Positions 1 to 8,452 of a stretch of DNA of 64,000 nt are shown in pieces (the stretch's first letter is position 1; every line of letters starts with the position of its first letter). Origin of the DNA: PALSA-607 sp036501485 (GTDB lineage: Bacteria > Actinomycetota > Actinomycetes > Acidothermales > Acidothermaceae); contig DASYAG010000111.1 of assembly GCA_036501485.1 (NCBI GenBank), forward strand, positions 11,204 through 75,203, written 5' to 3'. The notes under the pieces were generated by a model. It saw nothing but the letters and a program-made list of their open reading frames with translations. It had not been told where the DNA came from and made no database searches. The position numbers and the translations under genes are program-made.

Positions 1-2
1 CT

Positions 3-1319
3 CGCAATGGCGCGCCTCGTGAACTCGCCACGCTGCTCCAGGCTCTCGCCGGTCGGCTGTCGGTGACGTTGACACAAGTCGAGGTTGCCAAGGCCCGTCT
101 GGAAGCCGGCTGGCGCGACATCGACGAGATGGCCTGGCAGAGCCTCGACGGGACGGAAACGACCGCAGCACGTGCATCATCGGCTGCGCGATCGGCCGAT
201 GGCATTTCTGCGAACCTGCACCTAATCGCCGCAGCGACGGAGGAGCTCGCCGAGACCATTCAGGCCGTTGCGCAGCACGCCACGGAGGCGTCGAACGTCG
301 CGTCAGCCGCAACCGCAGAGGTGGGCGCTGCGAACAGCACAGTCTCAGAACTTGCAACCGCGTCGCGCCACATCGAAGAGGTCCTTCACTTCATCGGCAT
401 GATCGCAACTCAGACGCACATGCTCTCGCTGAATGCGACGATCGAGGCTGCGCGAGCTGGCTCAGCCGGCGCCGGGTTCGCCGTCGTTGCCGACGAGGTG
501 AAGGCGCTCTCCCAGCAGACCGGCGCCGCAACCGACAACGTCAGCGCCTCAGTGGTCGCCGTCCAGAGCGGCGCCGTACAGGCAGCGGAAGCGATGGATC
601 GCGTGACCGCAACGATCTCGCGGGTGAACGACAACCAGCAGGGGATCGCATCGGCCGTAGAGCAACAGACGGCCACCACGCGAGACATCGGGCGCAACGC
701 CAGCGATGCAGCAATCGGAGCCACCGACCTTGCGGGTGACGTCGCCGCCCTAGTCGCCAACATTCGACTCACCGCCTACACCGGAGCGCACGCCCGCAGC
801 GTCGCGGCCGAGCTTGCGGAACTGGAATCGGAGCTCGGCTCCGTCGTTTCCGGCTACCAATTCAACCGAGTCGCGGTTGAAGCGGCTGCGCCCACTGCGG
901 CTCGAACCGCCATCACCGTGGGGAGCGTGACAACCATCCACCACGATGTCGTCGGCTCTGGGCTCGGGCAGATCGAATACACCCAGAACTGGCGGCATTC
1001 GTCGGCGAACCTCGAGAGCGCCCGAAGCGATGCTTATTGCGGCATGCCTGGCGACACAGCGACCGTACGATTCGTCGGCACGAAGATTCGGTACTTCGGC
1101 GGCCCGGAATCCAACCGCGGGATGATCGCGGTGTCCGTCGACGGTGGACCAGAATCCGTGGTCGACCAGTACGGCACGACCCGCGAGCGAAAGCTCTTCT
1201 GGGAGTCCCCAACGCTGCCAAGGGGAGAGCACACTCTGGTGGTGCGAGTAACCGGTGACCAGAACCCGCTCTCGCGCTACATCTGGGTGACCTTGGAGTG
1301 CGTCGAGATCGACGCGTAG
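3..1319 (+). CDS. Methyl-accepting chemotaxis protein with C-terminal sugar-binding-like domain (5' partial)
   Basis: The reading frame is open from the window edge, so the true start lies upstream; a GTG at 63 is only the first in-window start codon. The first 240 or so visible residues are helical, Ala/Thr-rich receptor signalling domain, with a hairpin tip around TQTHMLSLNATIEAARAG (canonical receptors read QTNLLALNA). No HAMP or membrane segment is visible in what remains. After about residue 290 the protein changes to a beta-rich module of about 125 residues, with GLGQIEYTQNW, a VRFVGTKIRYFGG strand pair, SVDGGPESVVDQYG and LPRGEHTLVVRVTGDQN, ending at 1319. That pattern resembles galactose-binding-like/CBM domains of secreted glycosidases. 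A sensory-type module after the signalling tip is unusual. There is no CheR/CheB pentapeptide at the C terminus. The MCP assignment is secure; the domain assignment is pattern-based. Confidence 0.85.
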   Translation, partial: RNGAPRELATLLQALAGRLSVTLTQVEVAKARLEAGWRDIDEMAWQSLDGTETTAARASSAARSADGISANLHLIAAATEELAETIQAVAQHATEASNVASAATAEVGAANSTVSELATASRHIEEVLHFIGMIATQTHMLSLNATIEAARAGSAGAGFAVVADEVKALSQQTGAATDNVSASVVAVQSGAVQAAEAMDRVTATISRVNDNQQGIASAVEQQTATTRDIGRNASDAAIGATDLAGDVAALVANIRLTAYTGAHARSVAAELAELESELGSVVSGYQFNRVAVEAAAPTAARTAITVGSVTTIHHDVVGSGLGQIEYTQNWRHSSANLESARSDAYCGMPGDTATVRFVGTKIRYFGGPESNRGMIAVSVDGGPESVVDQYGTTRERKLFWESPTLPRGEHTLVVRVTGDQNPLSRYIWVTLECVEIDA

Positions 1320-1374
1320 TTCCGGCTGGGAGAGGCTCCCGACGTCAGCGGCCCGCGTTCGGTAGTTTTAACGC

Positions 1375-1749
1375 ATGGACGAGAACCGGGCACATCGAGT
1401 CGTCGACGCCCTGCGGGCACGAGGCATCGACGCACGCACCTCGAAAGAGGGCGTTTACCAGTTCGGCGTGCGGGTCGCGCTCTCAGATGCCCGCGAGGCA
1501 GTCTGGGATTCCGACGACACCGCTGAGCTCGAGGCCCAGGTCATGCGTGACGGCATGCTCGTCGGGTTCGTCCCGGTGATCGAGGGGTCGGCCGACTTCG
1601 ACGAGGCCCAGATCATCGACGCCATCGCTAACACCGACTACGACCAGCCGATCGCCCACCGTGCGGCGAAACCCGCCCCCGTCGCGCCCGCGCTCGAACC
1701 CGAAGGCGGCGTGTTCCGCCGCTTCCTCGGCGGGTTTCGCACCGGCTGA
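1375..1749 (+). CDS. Small acidic protein of unknown function
   Basis: An ATG-started 124-residue frame lies between two chemoreceptor genes on the same strand. I do not recognise the family. The first 90 residues look like a compact mixed alpha/beta domain (DALRARGIDARTSKEGVYQF, then VRVALSDAREAVWDSDD and GMLVGFVPVIEGS). This is followed by a Pro/Ala linker and a short basic tail ending GGVFRRFLGGFRTG that could be an amphipathic or docking peptide. Codon use matches the neighbours, and the frame is much longer than chance shadows in the other frames allow. Its position between receptor genes suggests, but does not show, a signalling-related role. No catalytic motif is visible. Confidence 0.7.
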   Translation: MDENRAHRVVDALRARGIDARTSKEGVYQFGVRVALSDAREAVWDSDDTAELEAQVMRDGMLVGFVPVIEGSADFDEAQIIDAIANTDYDQPIAHRAAKPAPVAPALEPEGGVFRRFLGGFRTG

Positions 1750-1858
1750 GGTGCTCGGCCAACTAAAGGCGGCCCCCCGACGTCCGATACGAACGTGACG
1801 AATCGTCGATTCGGATCGCGTGCCTGTCGATCCGTGCCCAGATTGGCCACGTGCAGCG

Positions 1859-3700
1859 ATGGAGCAAGAACAAGGCCAGCTCGAGGACACCCCCGTCACT
1901 GACGGCGTGCGGTGGGCTCACTACGCCGCCGCCTTGCTGGTATCCGCGTACTTCGTTTCGGTCGCACTCCGGCACGCCGGCTCGTACGTCGCCCCGATCG
2001 ATGGCTGGGGAGTTGACCTCTTCGAGGTCGCGGTCGGCATCCTGTGCATGCTCCGCTACTGGCACGGGTCGTGGCGGCGGATGCGGTCGGTGGTTGCGTA
2101 CTTCCCGCTGGTTTTGGGTGCAGCGTGCATCAGTTGGGGCTTCGGCGACACCGCGCTCACAATCGAGTCGCTCGGTGGACGGACACCCCCAACACCGTCA
2201 GCCGCGGACGGCTTCGGCCTGATGTTCTTCCCGTTGTGTTACGTGGCCTTCGTGCTGTTGCTGCGCGGCGAATCCAAACGCGCCGAGATCACTCCTTGGC
2301 TCGACCGGGCCATCGCGGCACTCGGGTTCGCTTCTGTTGCGGCTGCGTTCGCTCTGCAGCCAGTGCTCCACGCAGTCGGCGGCTGGTCGTTGGCGACAGC
2401 GACAGGCATCGCGTATCCGGTAGGTGACCTGCTGCTTCTCGGCGTCGTCGCGGGCGGCTTCACCACAGCCTCCCGCGCGCAAAAGAGCGTCCTTTTGGTC
2501 CTTGGCCTCGCGCAGGTCGTCAACTTCGCCGGCGACATGTATGCGCTCGTGCAGCCCGACAGCACGATCGGCAACTTGGCGAACTCGCTCGCGTGGCCCA
2601 TCTCCATCTTGATGTTCTCGGCGGCAGCCTGGATGCAGCCGGCCAACGCGCGGAGCACGAGCAAGGTTCGGGCTGGCGGCTTCGTGTTGCCTGGCCTCGG
2701 CGCAGTTGCGAGCCTCGTCATCTTGGCTTGCGCCAGTTTCGGCACTGTCGGCAAAGGCGCCGTCGGGCTCGCGACAGCGACCCTCGTGGTGGCCGGCACT
2801 CGGCTGACTCTCACCGTGCGAAAGGCACAGGCCGTCAACGACGAGCGGCAGCAAGCGATGACCGACCGCCAGGCGGTGCTGCTGACCGTGCTCAACGAGG
2901 TTGCCCGCAATGCGGAAATGCTCACCGCAGCGTCGGAACGGCTCACGACGACCGCCACCAGGCTGAGCACCGGCGCTGACCAGGCGTCTTCACAGGCAGA
3001 CGTCGTCGCCAACGCAAGCCGGCTCATCGGAGCGAGCACGCAGTCAGTCGCGTCCGGCGCCGAGCAGATGACTGCATCGATCGCGGAGATCGCCCGCAAC
3101 GCAGCAGACGCCGCGATGGCCGGCGAAGAAGCGATGCGCGAGACCGAGCAGACGAACACGACGATCAGCAAGTTGGCCGCGTCATCGGTAGCGATTGGGA
3201 ACGTGGTCAACGTCATCACCACGATCGCCCAGCAGACCAACCTGCTGGCGCTGAACGCCACGATCGAAGCTGCACGAGCCGGTGAAGCAGGCCGCGGTTT
3301 CGCCGTCGTGGCTGGCGAGGTAAAGGAGTTGGCAGCTGAGACCGCCAAAGCCACCGAGTCGATCAGTTCGATGATCCGCGGAATCCAGGGCGAGACCGCC
3401 CACTCCGTCGAGGCCATCGGCAGAATCAGTCAGACGATCGCGCGCATCAACGAGATCCAGAACTCCATCGCGTCGGCCGTCGAGGAGCAGAGCGCGACGA
3501 CCATCCAGGTCACGCAAACGGTGAATGAAGTCTCCGACGGCGCCGACCAGATCAGCCGTCACATCTCCGTCGCGGCCGAGACCGCACGCGGCACCGCGGG
3601 CGGCGCCAACGACACGCTCGCGGCGGCCTCGGAGCTGGCCACGATGGCGGCCACGCTGCGAAATATCGTCGCGGAGTTTGGCTCGCTGTCACGCGCGTGA
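1859..3700 (+). CDS. Membrane-bound methyl-accepting chemotaxis protein with polytopic N-terminal sensor
   Basis: The N-terminal 300 residues hold about eight to ten hydrophobic segments (YAAALLVSAYFVSVAL through LVILACASF and LATATLVVAGTRLTL), a MASE-like integral membrane sensor instead of the usual two-helix periplasmic domain. A HAMP domain is not evident. The cytoplasmic part, from about residue 320, is a complete signalling coiled coil with the canonical tip IAQQTNLLALNATIEAARAG and paired methylation-type helices rich in Ala/Thr/Glu. It ends without a CheR-binding tail. I chose the ATG at 1859 (613 aa). A GTG at 1820 would add 13 unlikely residues (VPVDPCPDW...), and neither start has a clear Shine-Dalgarno sequence. 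No cheA, cheW or flagellar gene lies in the window. The stop at 3698-3700 is followed at once by a 16-bp tandem repeat. Confidence 0.85.
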   Translation: MEQEQGQLEDTPVTDGVRWAHYAAALLVSAYFVSVALRHAGSYVAPIDGWGVDLFEVAVGILCMLRYWHGSWRRMRSVVAYFPLVLGAACISWGFGDTALTIESLGGRTPPTPSAADGFGLMFFPLCYVAFVLLLRGESKRAEITPWLDRAIAALGFASVAAAFALQPVLHAVGGWSLATATGIAYPVGDLLLLGVVAGGFTTASRAQKSVLLVLGLAQVVNFAGDMYALVQPDSTIGNLANSLAWPISILMFSAAAWMQPANARSTSKVRAGGFVLPGLGAVASLVILACASFGTVGKGAVGLATATLVVAGTRLTLTVRKAQAVNDERQQAMTDRQAVLLTVLNEVARNAEMLTAASERLTTTATRLSTGADQASSQADVVANASRLIGASTQSVASGAEQMTASIAEIARNAADAAMAGEEAMRETEQTNTTISKLAASSVAIGNVVNVITTIAQQTNLLALNATIEAARAGEAGRGFAVVAGEVKELAAETAKATESISSMIRGIQGETAHSVEAIGRISQTIARINEIQNSIASAVEEQSATTIQVTQTVNEVSDGADQISRHISVAAETARGTAGGANDTLAAASELATMAATLRNIVAEFGSLSRA

Positions 3701-3704
3701 CGCT

Positions 3705-3752
3705 TCAGTGCTGGTGAGCGTCAGTACTGGTGAGCGTCAGTACTGGTGAGAG
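3705..3752. repeat. Three 16-bp tandem repeats spanning the MCP/deoC convergent gene ends
   Basis: Units at 3705-3720, 3721-3736 and 3737-3752 differ at only one or two positions (unit type TCAGTACTGGTGAGCG). The array begins five bases after the MCP stop and contains the last codons and stop of deoC (stop at 3737-3739 on the minus strand). It looks like duplication of the deoC 3' end. The other units carry the same stop triplet, so further copies would not lengthen the protein. Confidence 0.9.
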
Positions 3753-4540
3753 TCGGCGCTGACTGCTTCCGCAACTGCTGCTTGCGCCGAGGGCACCCGC
3801 AGGTCTCCTATTGCGGCCCGTTCTTCGGCGTCAGCGAGCATGACGACTGTTGCGGTTGCCCCGAACCGGCTTACTCCGATCGCCACCATGGCGAGCATCG
3901 TGTCGAGCGTTCGAACGCCGCCGGCGGCCTTGACCTGCATCGCAGGTCCGACCGAGTTGCGCATGAGAATGAGGTCTTCCATCGTCGCGCCAGTGGCCGC
4001 GAATCCGGTGCTCGTCTTCACGAAGTCAGCACCCGCCTCTTCGGTGAGATGGCACGCGGCTACTTTCTCGTCGTCTGTTAGGTAGGCGTTCTCGAAGATC
4101 ACCTTGACCAGCGCACCTCCAGTGGCAGCGACCTCGACGATCGCACGGATGTCGTTGGCAACGTAGGCATGATCACCGCCGCGCAATCGGCCAATGTTGA
4201 TGACCATGTCGAGTTCGCGGGCGCCGTTGTCTAGCGCATTGCGCGCTTCGAAGGCCTTCGTCTCGATGGTGCTGCTGCCGTGCGGGAACCCAACGACGGT
4301 GCCGACCAATACTTGGGTGCCAGCCAATACGCGACCAGCGTGGATGACATCGGCGGGCTTGCAGCACACGCTCTTGACCTCGTGCGTGGCCGCGATCTCG
4401 CAGCCGACGGTCACATCGTCAAGCGTTAGCTCCGGCCGCAGCAACGAGTGATCGATCATCGCGGCCACTTGCGCGACCGTGAGTTCGCCCCGCGGCGGGG
4501 TCGAGTAGTCCGGCGGTTGTCCTGGCCAGTCAGCGTCCAT
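3737..4540 (-). CDS. deoC: Deoxyribose-phosphate aldolase
   Basis: The enzyme cleaves 2-deoxyribose 5-phosphate to glyceraldehyde 3-phosphate and acetaldehyde in deoxynucleoside catabolism in the cytoplasm. The 267-residue class I aldolase has all the hallmarks: the Schiff-base lysine in FVKTSTGF (Lys175), the second active-site lysine in VKAAGGVR (Lys204) and the catalytic Asp in ELDMVINIG (Asp111). The length is within the family range, with a 20-residue Pro-rich N-terminal extension before AAMIDHSLL. It starts at ATG 4540, 30 bp downstream of ychF on the same strand, and could be co-transcribed with it. Its last codons lie inside the 16-bp tandem repeat. Confidence 0.96.
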   Translation of the reverse strand: MDADWPGQPPDYSTPPRGELTVAQVAAMIDHSLLRPELTLDDVTVGCEIAATHEVKSVCCKPADVIHAGRVLAGTQVLVGTVVGFPHGSSTIETKAFEARNALDNGARELDMVINIGRLRGGDHAYVANDIRAIVEVAATGGALVKVIFENAYLTDDEKVAACHLTEEAGADFVKTSTGFAATGATMEDLILMRNSVGPAMQVKAAGGVRTLDTMLAMVAIGVSRFGATATVVMLADAEERAAIGDLRVPSAQAAVAEAVSADSHQY

Positions 4541-4570
4541 AACCCGATCCTCTCACTCGCAAGACAGCCG

Positions 4571-5656
4571 TCACACGTTGAAGCGGAACTCGACTACGTC
4601 GCCGTCTGTCATTACGTAGTCCTTGCCTTCGATGCGCACCTTGCCTCGCGCTTTCGCCTCTAGCATCGAACCCGCGGCCATCAGGTCGTCGAACGCGACA
4701 ACCTCGGCTTTGATAAAGCCGCGCTGGAAATCGGTGTGGATGACGCCCGCTGCTTCAGGTGCAGTCGCACCCTTACGAATCGTCCACGCACGCGACTCTT
4801 TGGGCCCAGCCGTCAAGTACGTCTGCAAGCCCAGCGTCGAGAACCCAACGCGCGCCAGCGTCGCGAGCCCCGACTCGGTCTGGCCGATCGATTGCAACAA
4901 CTCGAGCGCCTCGTCGTCCGGCAATTCAATGAGCTCTGACTCGATTTTCGCGTCGACGAAGATGGCCTCCGCAGGTGCGACAAGTGAACGCAGCTCAGCC
5001 TTCAGCGGCTCGTTGCCCAGCTCCTCGTCGTCCATGTTGAAGACATAGAGAAACGGCTTCGACGTGAGCAGTTGGAGTTCGCGCAGTGGCTCGGGATCAA
5101 GACCGGCGGCGAACACGGTCGTCCCTGAGTCCAGCACCTGCCCCGCGTGCTGCACAGCGGCGAGTGTCTCGGCGCGCGCCTTCGCCGCTGGGCCACCGAG
5201 TCGCGTCTCTTTCTCAAGACGCGGGAGTACCCGTTCGATCGTCTGAAGGTCGGCCAGGATCAGCTCGGTGTTGATGGTCTCGATGTCGTCCTTCGGGCTC
5301 ACGCGGCCATCGACGTGCGCGACGTCGGGGTCCGTGAAGACCCGCGTTACCTGGCAGATCGCGTCGGACTCACGAATGTTCGCGAGGAACTTGTTGCCGA
5401 GTCCCTGACCCTCGGACGCGCCCTTCACCAGACCCGCGATGTCGACGAAACTCACCGTCGCCGGCACGATCTTCACCGAGTTGTAGAGGGCCGCCAACGC
5501 GTTCAGCCGAGAATCGGGGACGCCGACCACGCCGACGTTCGGCTCGATTGTCGCGAACGGATAGTTCGCCGCGAGTATGTCGTTTTTCGTCAGCGCATTG
5601 AACAGCGTCGACTTGCCAACGTTGGGCAGCCCGACGATGCCGATGGAAAGTGCCAC
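4571..5656 (-). CDS. ychF: Redox-regulated ATPase/GTPase YchF
   Basis: This is the universally conserved OBG-family P-loop NTPase (OLA1/YchF), which prefers ATP and associates with ribosomes. Motifs visible are GLPNVGKST (Walker A, residues about 9-17), DIAGLVKGASEGQGLG (G3 and the YchF-specific loop), a coiled-coil domain, the FNMDDEE region replacing a standard G4 NKxD, and the C-terminal TGS domain ending DGDVVEFRFNV. The frame extends upstream to 5713, but the family begins MALSIGIVGLPNVGKS, so I place the start at GTG 5656 (361 aa). That start is 11 bp after the stop of the upstream acetyltransferase gene, so the two are probably one transcript. Confidence 0.95.
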   Translation of the reverse strand: MALSIGIVGLPNVGKSTLFNALTKNDILAANYPFATIEPNVGVVGVPDSRLNALAALYNSVKIVPATVSFVDIAGLVKGASEGQGLGNKFLANIRESDAICQVTRVFTDPDVAHVDGRVSPKDDIETINTELILADLQTIERVLPRLEKETRLGGPAAKARAETLAAVQHAGQVLDSGTTVFAAGLDPEPLRELQLLTSKPFLYVFNMDDEELGNEPLKAELRSLVAPAEAIFVDAKIESELIELPDDEALELLQSIGQTESGLATLARVGFSTLGLQTYLTAGPKESRAWTIRKGATAPEAAGVIHTDFQRGFIKAEVVAFDDLMAAGSMLEAKARGKVRIEGKDYVMTDGDVVEFRFNV

Positions 5657-5667
5657 AACCGGCGAGT

Positions 5668-6222
5668 CTACGGTCCTGGCCGCGCCGTCCACTCGTCGCG
5701 GGTAATGCGCCAAATGAGATGGACGCCGCTTTGCTCGGGTGTGGCGATGGCGCTGGGCTCTTCACCGACGAGGGTGTAGCCGAGCCTGCGCGGCACGCCC
5801 TCGCTCGCCACGTTGGCCCGGTCATGGCGGATTTCGATGCGGTCGATGCCGGGCCTGCTGAACGCGTGTTCGGTGAGAGCACTCGTGGCCGCTGTCGCGA
5901 TTCCGCGACGGGTGAGGTCCTTGCGCACCCAATACCCGATCTCGTAGCCGCCGGGCCCGATCCGCGGGTGCAGCCCCGATCCGCCCGCAACCTGACCATC
6001 CCAGAAGAGACCCACCAACTCGTTGGGCCTAGCCAGCGCTTCGACGAGGAAGGCGCCCATCGCCCCCCGAACCTTCGTCCGGTTGTCTGGAAGCTCGATT
6101 GCCCAGGGCATCCAGGGCCGTAGGTGATCAAGATTGTCGAAGATCACTCGCGCCAGCCCGGCGACGTCCGACTGACGCCACGAGCGGATCAGTACGGGAC
6201 CGCGGACCATCTCAATCGGCAT
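5668..6222 (-). CDS. GNAT-family N-acetyltransferase (RimJ/RimL-like)
   Basis: A 184-residue single-domain acetyltransferase. The N terminus is the typical VLIRSWRQSDVAGLARVI. Motif A, which binds acetyl-CoA, is seen as YEIGYWVRKDLTRRGIATAA, followed by IEIRHDRANVASEGVPRRLGY. The arrangement is that of RimJ/RimL enzymes, which acetylate ribosomal protein N termini or small amines; the substrate cannot be told from sequence. The open frame begins at 6303, but residues before ATG 6222 look non-coding and would run into the divergent rmuC promoter. It lies immediately upstream of ychF. Confidence 0.85.
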   Translation of the reverse strand: MPIEMVRGPVLIRSWRQSDVAGLARVIFDNLDHLRPWMPWAIELPDNRTKVRGAMGAFLVEALARPNELVGLFWDGQVAGGSGLHPRIGPGGYEIGYWVRKDLTRRGIATAATSALTEHAFSRPGIDRIEIRHDRANVASEGVPRRLGYTLVGEEPSAIATPEQSGVHLIWRITRDEWTARPGP

Positions 6223-6293
6223 ATGGCCCGACCATAGCGGCGTCCGGCGTGGCAAAACGAAGTTTTGTCGGACGCCCCTGCCACGATCGAGAC

Positions 6294-7676
6294 ATGAACG
6301 CAACTTCGCTCATTTTGCTCGTCGTCGGCCTCGCTTTGGGCGCCGCCATCGGCTTCCTGCAGGCCAAGTCACGGTCGAGCGCGACCATCGCTTCCCTGTC
6401 CGCCACTCTCGACGAGACGAGGTCCAGCGCCACGCAGCAGCTCGGGGCGCTGCGCGCGTACGCGGCCGAGCAGCTCCAGTTAGCGAATCTCACACAAGAG
6501 AAGATGCGCGAGACCTTCGCTGCGTTGTCTTCCGACGCGCTGCATAAAAACAGCACGGCGTTTATCGAGCGTGCGGACGAGCTGATCAAGCGGGTGACGG
6601 CCGAGTCGACCGGCGATCTTGAGAAGCGGCAGCAGGCGATCGAACTACTGGTCAGCCCGCTGAAAGAGACCCTCACAAACGTCGAAAAGCAGATGAAGGA
6701 CGTCGAGAAGGAGCGCACTGACGCTTACGCCGCGCTCCGCACTCAGGTCGCACAGATGGGCAAGTCGTCGGAGAAGTTGCAGCAGGAGACGTCGCAACTT
6801 GTCGCAGCCCTGCGCGCGCCTCAGACGCGTGGCGCGTGGGGTGAGCACCAGCTTCGCCAGGTCGTCGACTTCGCCGGCATGATCGAGCACTGCGACTTCG
6901 GTGAGCAGCAGTCCGTGAGCACCGCTGACGGCATGTTCCGTCCCGACCTCATCGTCAACCTGGCCGGCGGCAAGCACGTCGTCGTCGATGCCAAGGTGTC
7001 ACTCGTCGGCTTCCTCGATGCGATGGCCGTCGACGACACGGCAGCAGACGCTGCAACGACGGCAGCAACGCGCGCGCATCACTTGAAGCGTCACGCTCGT
7101 CACTTGCGCGACCACATCGATCAGCTCGGCGCGAAGGCGTACTGGGACCTACTACCGAACACGCCTGAGTTCGTGGTGATGTTCATCCCGGCCGAGACAT
7201 TCCTCAGCGCGGCCCTCGAGCAGGATCCGGCGCTTTGGCAGTACGGGTTCGAGAAGAACGTGATCATGGCAACACCGGCGACCCTCATCGGGCTCTTGCG
7301 CACGGTCGGCTACTCCTGGCGCCAGGAGGCACTCGCCGCGAACGCGCACGACGTCCTCACCCTGGGTCGCGAGCTCTACGCCCGTCTGTCAACCATGGGC
7401 CGGCACGTCGGAACGCTCGGCACCCGTCTGAACTCCGCGGTCCAGAGCTACAACGACACCGTCGCCTCACTTGAGTCCCGCGTGTTCACCACAGCTCGGC
7501 GGCTCGTCGACCTGAAGGTGACTACCGACGAGCTCGAGGCGCCCAAGCCGATCGAGCTGGTTGCCCGCAAGGTGCAGAAGTCAGAGCTGGTCGCCTCGGC
7601 CAACGAGACTCTCGTTTCGCTGCGGCCGCCGATGCCCGATCCCCTGTTCGAACCGGGCGAACACGCGGCCGGCTGA
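6294..7676 (+). CDS. rmuC: DNA recombination protein RmuC homologue
   Basis: RmuC proteins are predicted nucleases that limit inverted-repeat and other recombination. This 460-residue protein starts at ATG 6294 with one N-terminal membrane anchor (LILLVVGLALGAAIGFL), then a long coiled coil to about residue 180. The conserved RmuC domain follows: TRGAWGEHQLRQVVDFAGM, RPDLIVNLAGGKHVVVDAKVSL with the restriction-endonuclease-like D...DAK core, and EFVVMFIPAETFLSAAL. The C terminus is a short acidic tail. It is transcribed away from the GNAT-ychF-deoC group, from a 71-bp shared intergenic region. A 23-bp duplication starts on its stop codon. Confidence 0.94.
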   Translation: MNATSLILLVVGLALGAAIGFLQAKSRSSATIASLSATLDETRSSATQQLGALRAYAAEQLQLANLTQEKMRETFAALSSDALHKNSTAFIERADELIKRVTAESTGDLEKRQQAIELLVSPLKETLTNVEKQMKDVEKERTDAYAALRTQVAQMGKSSEKLQQETSQLVAALRAPQTRGAWGEHQLRQVVDFAGMIEHCDFGEQQSVSTADGMFRPDLIVNLAGGKHVVVDAKVSLVGFLDAMAVDDTAADAATTAATRAHHLKRHARHLRDHIDQLGAKAYWDLLPNTPEFVVMFIPAETFLSAALEQDPALWQYGFEKNVIMATPATLIGLLRTVGYSWRQEALAANAHDVLTLGRELYARLSTMGRHVGTLGTRLNSAVQSYNDTVASLESRVFTTARRLVDLKVTTDELEAPKPIELVARKVQKSELVASANETLVSLRPPMPDPLFEPGEHAAG

Positions 7677-7717
7677 GCGAGTCGCGCAGCACAATCTGAG
7701 CGAGTCGCGCAGCACAA
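7674..7717. repeat. 23-bp tandem duplication beginning on the rmuC stop codon
   Basis: Copy one is 7674-7696 and copy two starts at 7697; the first 21 bases of each are identical, and each opens with the triplet TGA. The first TGA is the rmuC stop. The duplication lies in the 68-bp gap before the next gene. It has no coding function and no clear hairpin. Confidence 0.9.
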
Positions 7718-7744
7718 CGGGCGCTTCGCGCCTAGCGTGGGTCC

Positions 7745-8440
7745 GTGTCCGAACCCGCTATGTCCGAACCTGCGGAGCACCTGTTCGCCGAGCCGCTCTT
7801 TGGCGAGCCGGTGCTCGAGCCGCTGTCGCCTCCGCAGGCCGACCTAGCCGCCGTCCCGATTCGGCACGTACCGGAGCCAATGGCGCCCGACTTGGCCCTC
7901 GTGGAGCTCATCGGGTCGCCTTCGGCGGCTTGGCAGCCTGCCAAGCCGCAACCCGCGGTTCCAGAGCCGGCCGCCGCTGAACCCGAGGCCGCTACTCCAG
8001 CTACACCCGCGAGTGCTTCGACGCAGGCCCGTCCGCAGGCTGGTCGCGCGGTATCTGGCAGAGGTGTCACCGGCCGCGGCGTCGTCGTCTTGATCCTCGT
8101 CCTGACCGGGCTCGTCGGACTACTCGAGGTTGCGTTCGCCGGCCACCGCGGCGCCGCTTTCGCATTTGTCTTCATCTTCACCAGCGGCGTCGGAGCGCTC
8201 GTCGTCCGCCGTCGCGACTTGCCGACGTCCATCTTCGCCCCGCCGTTGCTCTACTGCGTCCTGATCACGGCGCTCAGTGTTGTCGACACCCACGACCAGA
8301 GCGGTGGATTCATTACCCGCAAGGCGGTCTACATCGGCAACGCGTTCGTGACCGGAGCGCCAACGTTGTGGACCGGCACGGTCATCGCCGCAGCCATCGT
8401 CTGGTACCGCCACCGCGCTGGTCGCAAGCCGCGCAGCTAA
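7745..8440 (+). CDS. DUF6542 domain membrane protein
   Basis: The 231-residue protein has a Pro/Ala/Glu-rich cytoplasmic N terminus of about 110 residues, then four membrane helices: RGVVVLILVLTGLVGLLEVAF, AFAFVFIFTSGVGALVV, APPLLYCVLITALSVV and LWTGTVIAAAIVWYR. The intervening VVRRRDLPTSIFAPPLLY is typical of the actinobacterial DUF6542 family, which commonly sits next to ispH and ychF. Its function is unknown. The gene starts with a 15-bp near-exact duplication, GTG TCC GAA CC. GCN then ATG TCC GAA CC. GCN, so the protein begins MSEPAMSEPAE and carries two alternative start codons. It converges on ispH. Confidence 0.85.
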   Translation: MSEPAMSEPAEHLFAEPLFGEPVLEPLSPPQADLAAVPIRHVPEPMAPDLALVELIGSPSAAWQPAKPQPAVPEPAAAEPEAATPATPASASTQARPQAGRAVSGRGVTGRGVVVLILVLTGLVGLLEVAFAGHRGAAFAFVFIFTSGVGALVVRRRDLPTSIFAPPLLYCVLITALSVVDTHDQSGGFITRKAVYIGNAFVTGAPTLWTGTVIAAAIVWYRHRAGRKPRS

Positions 8441-8452
8441 GCCGCAAACGCC

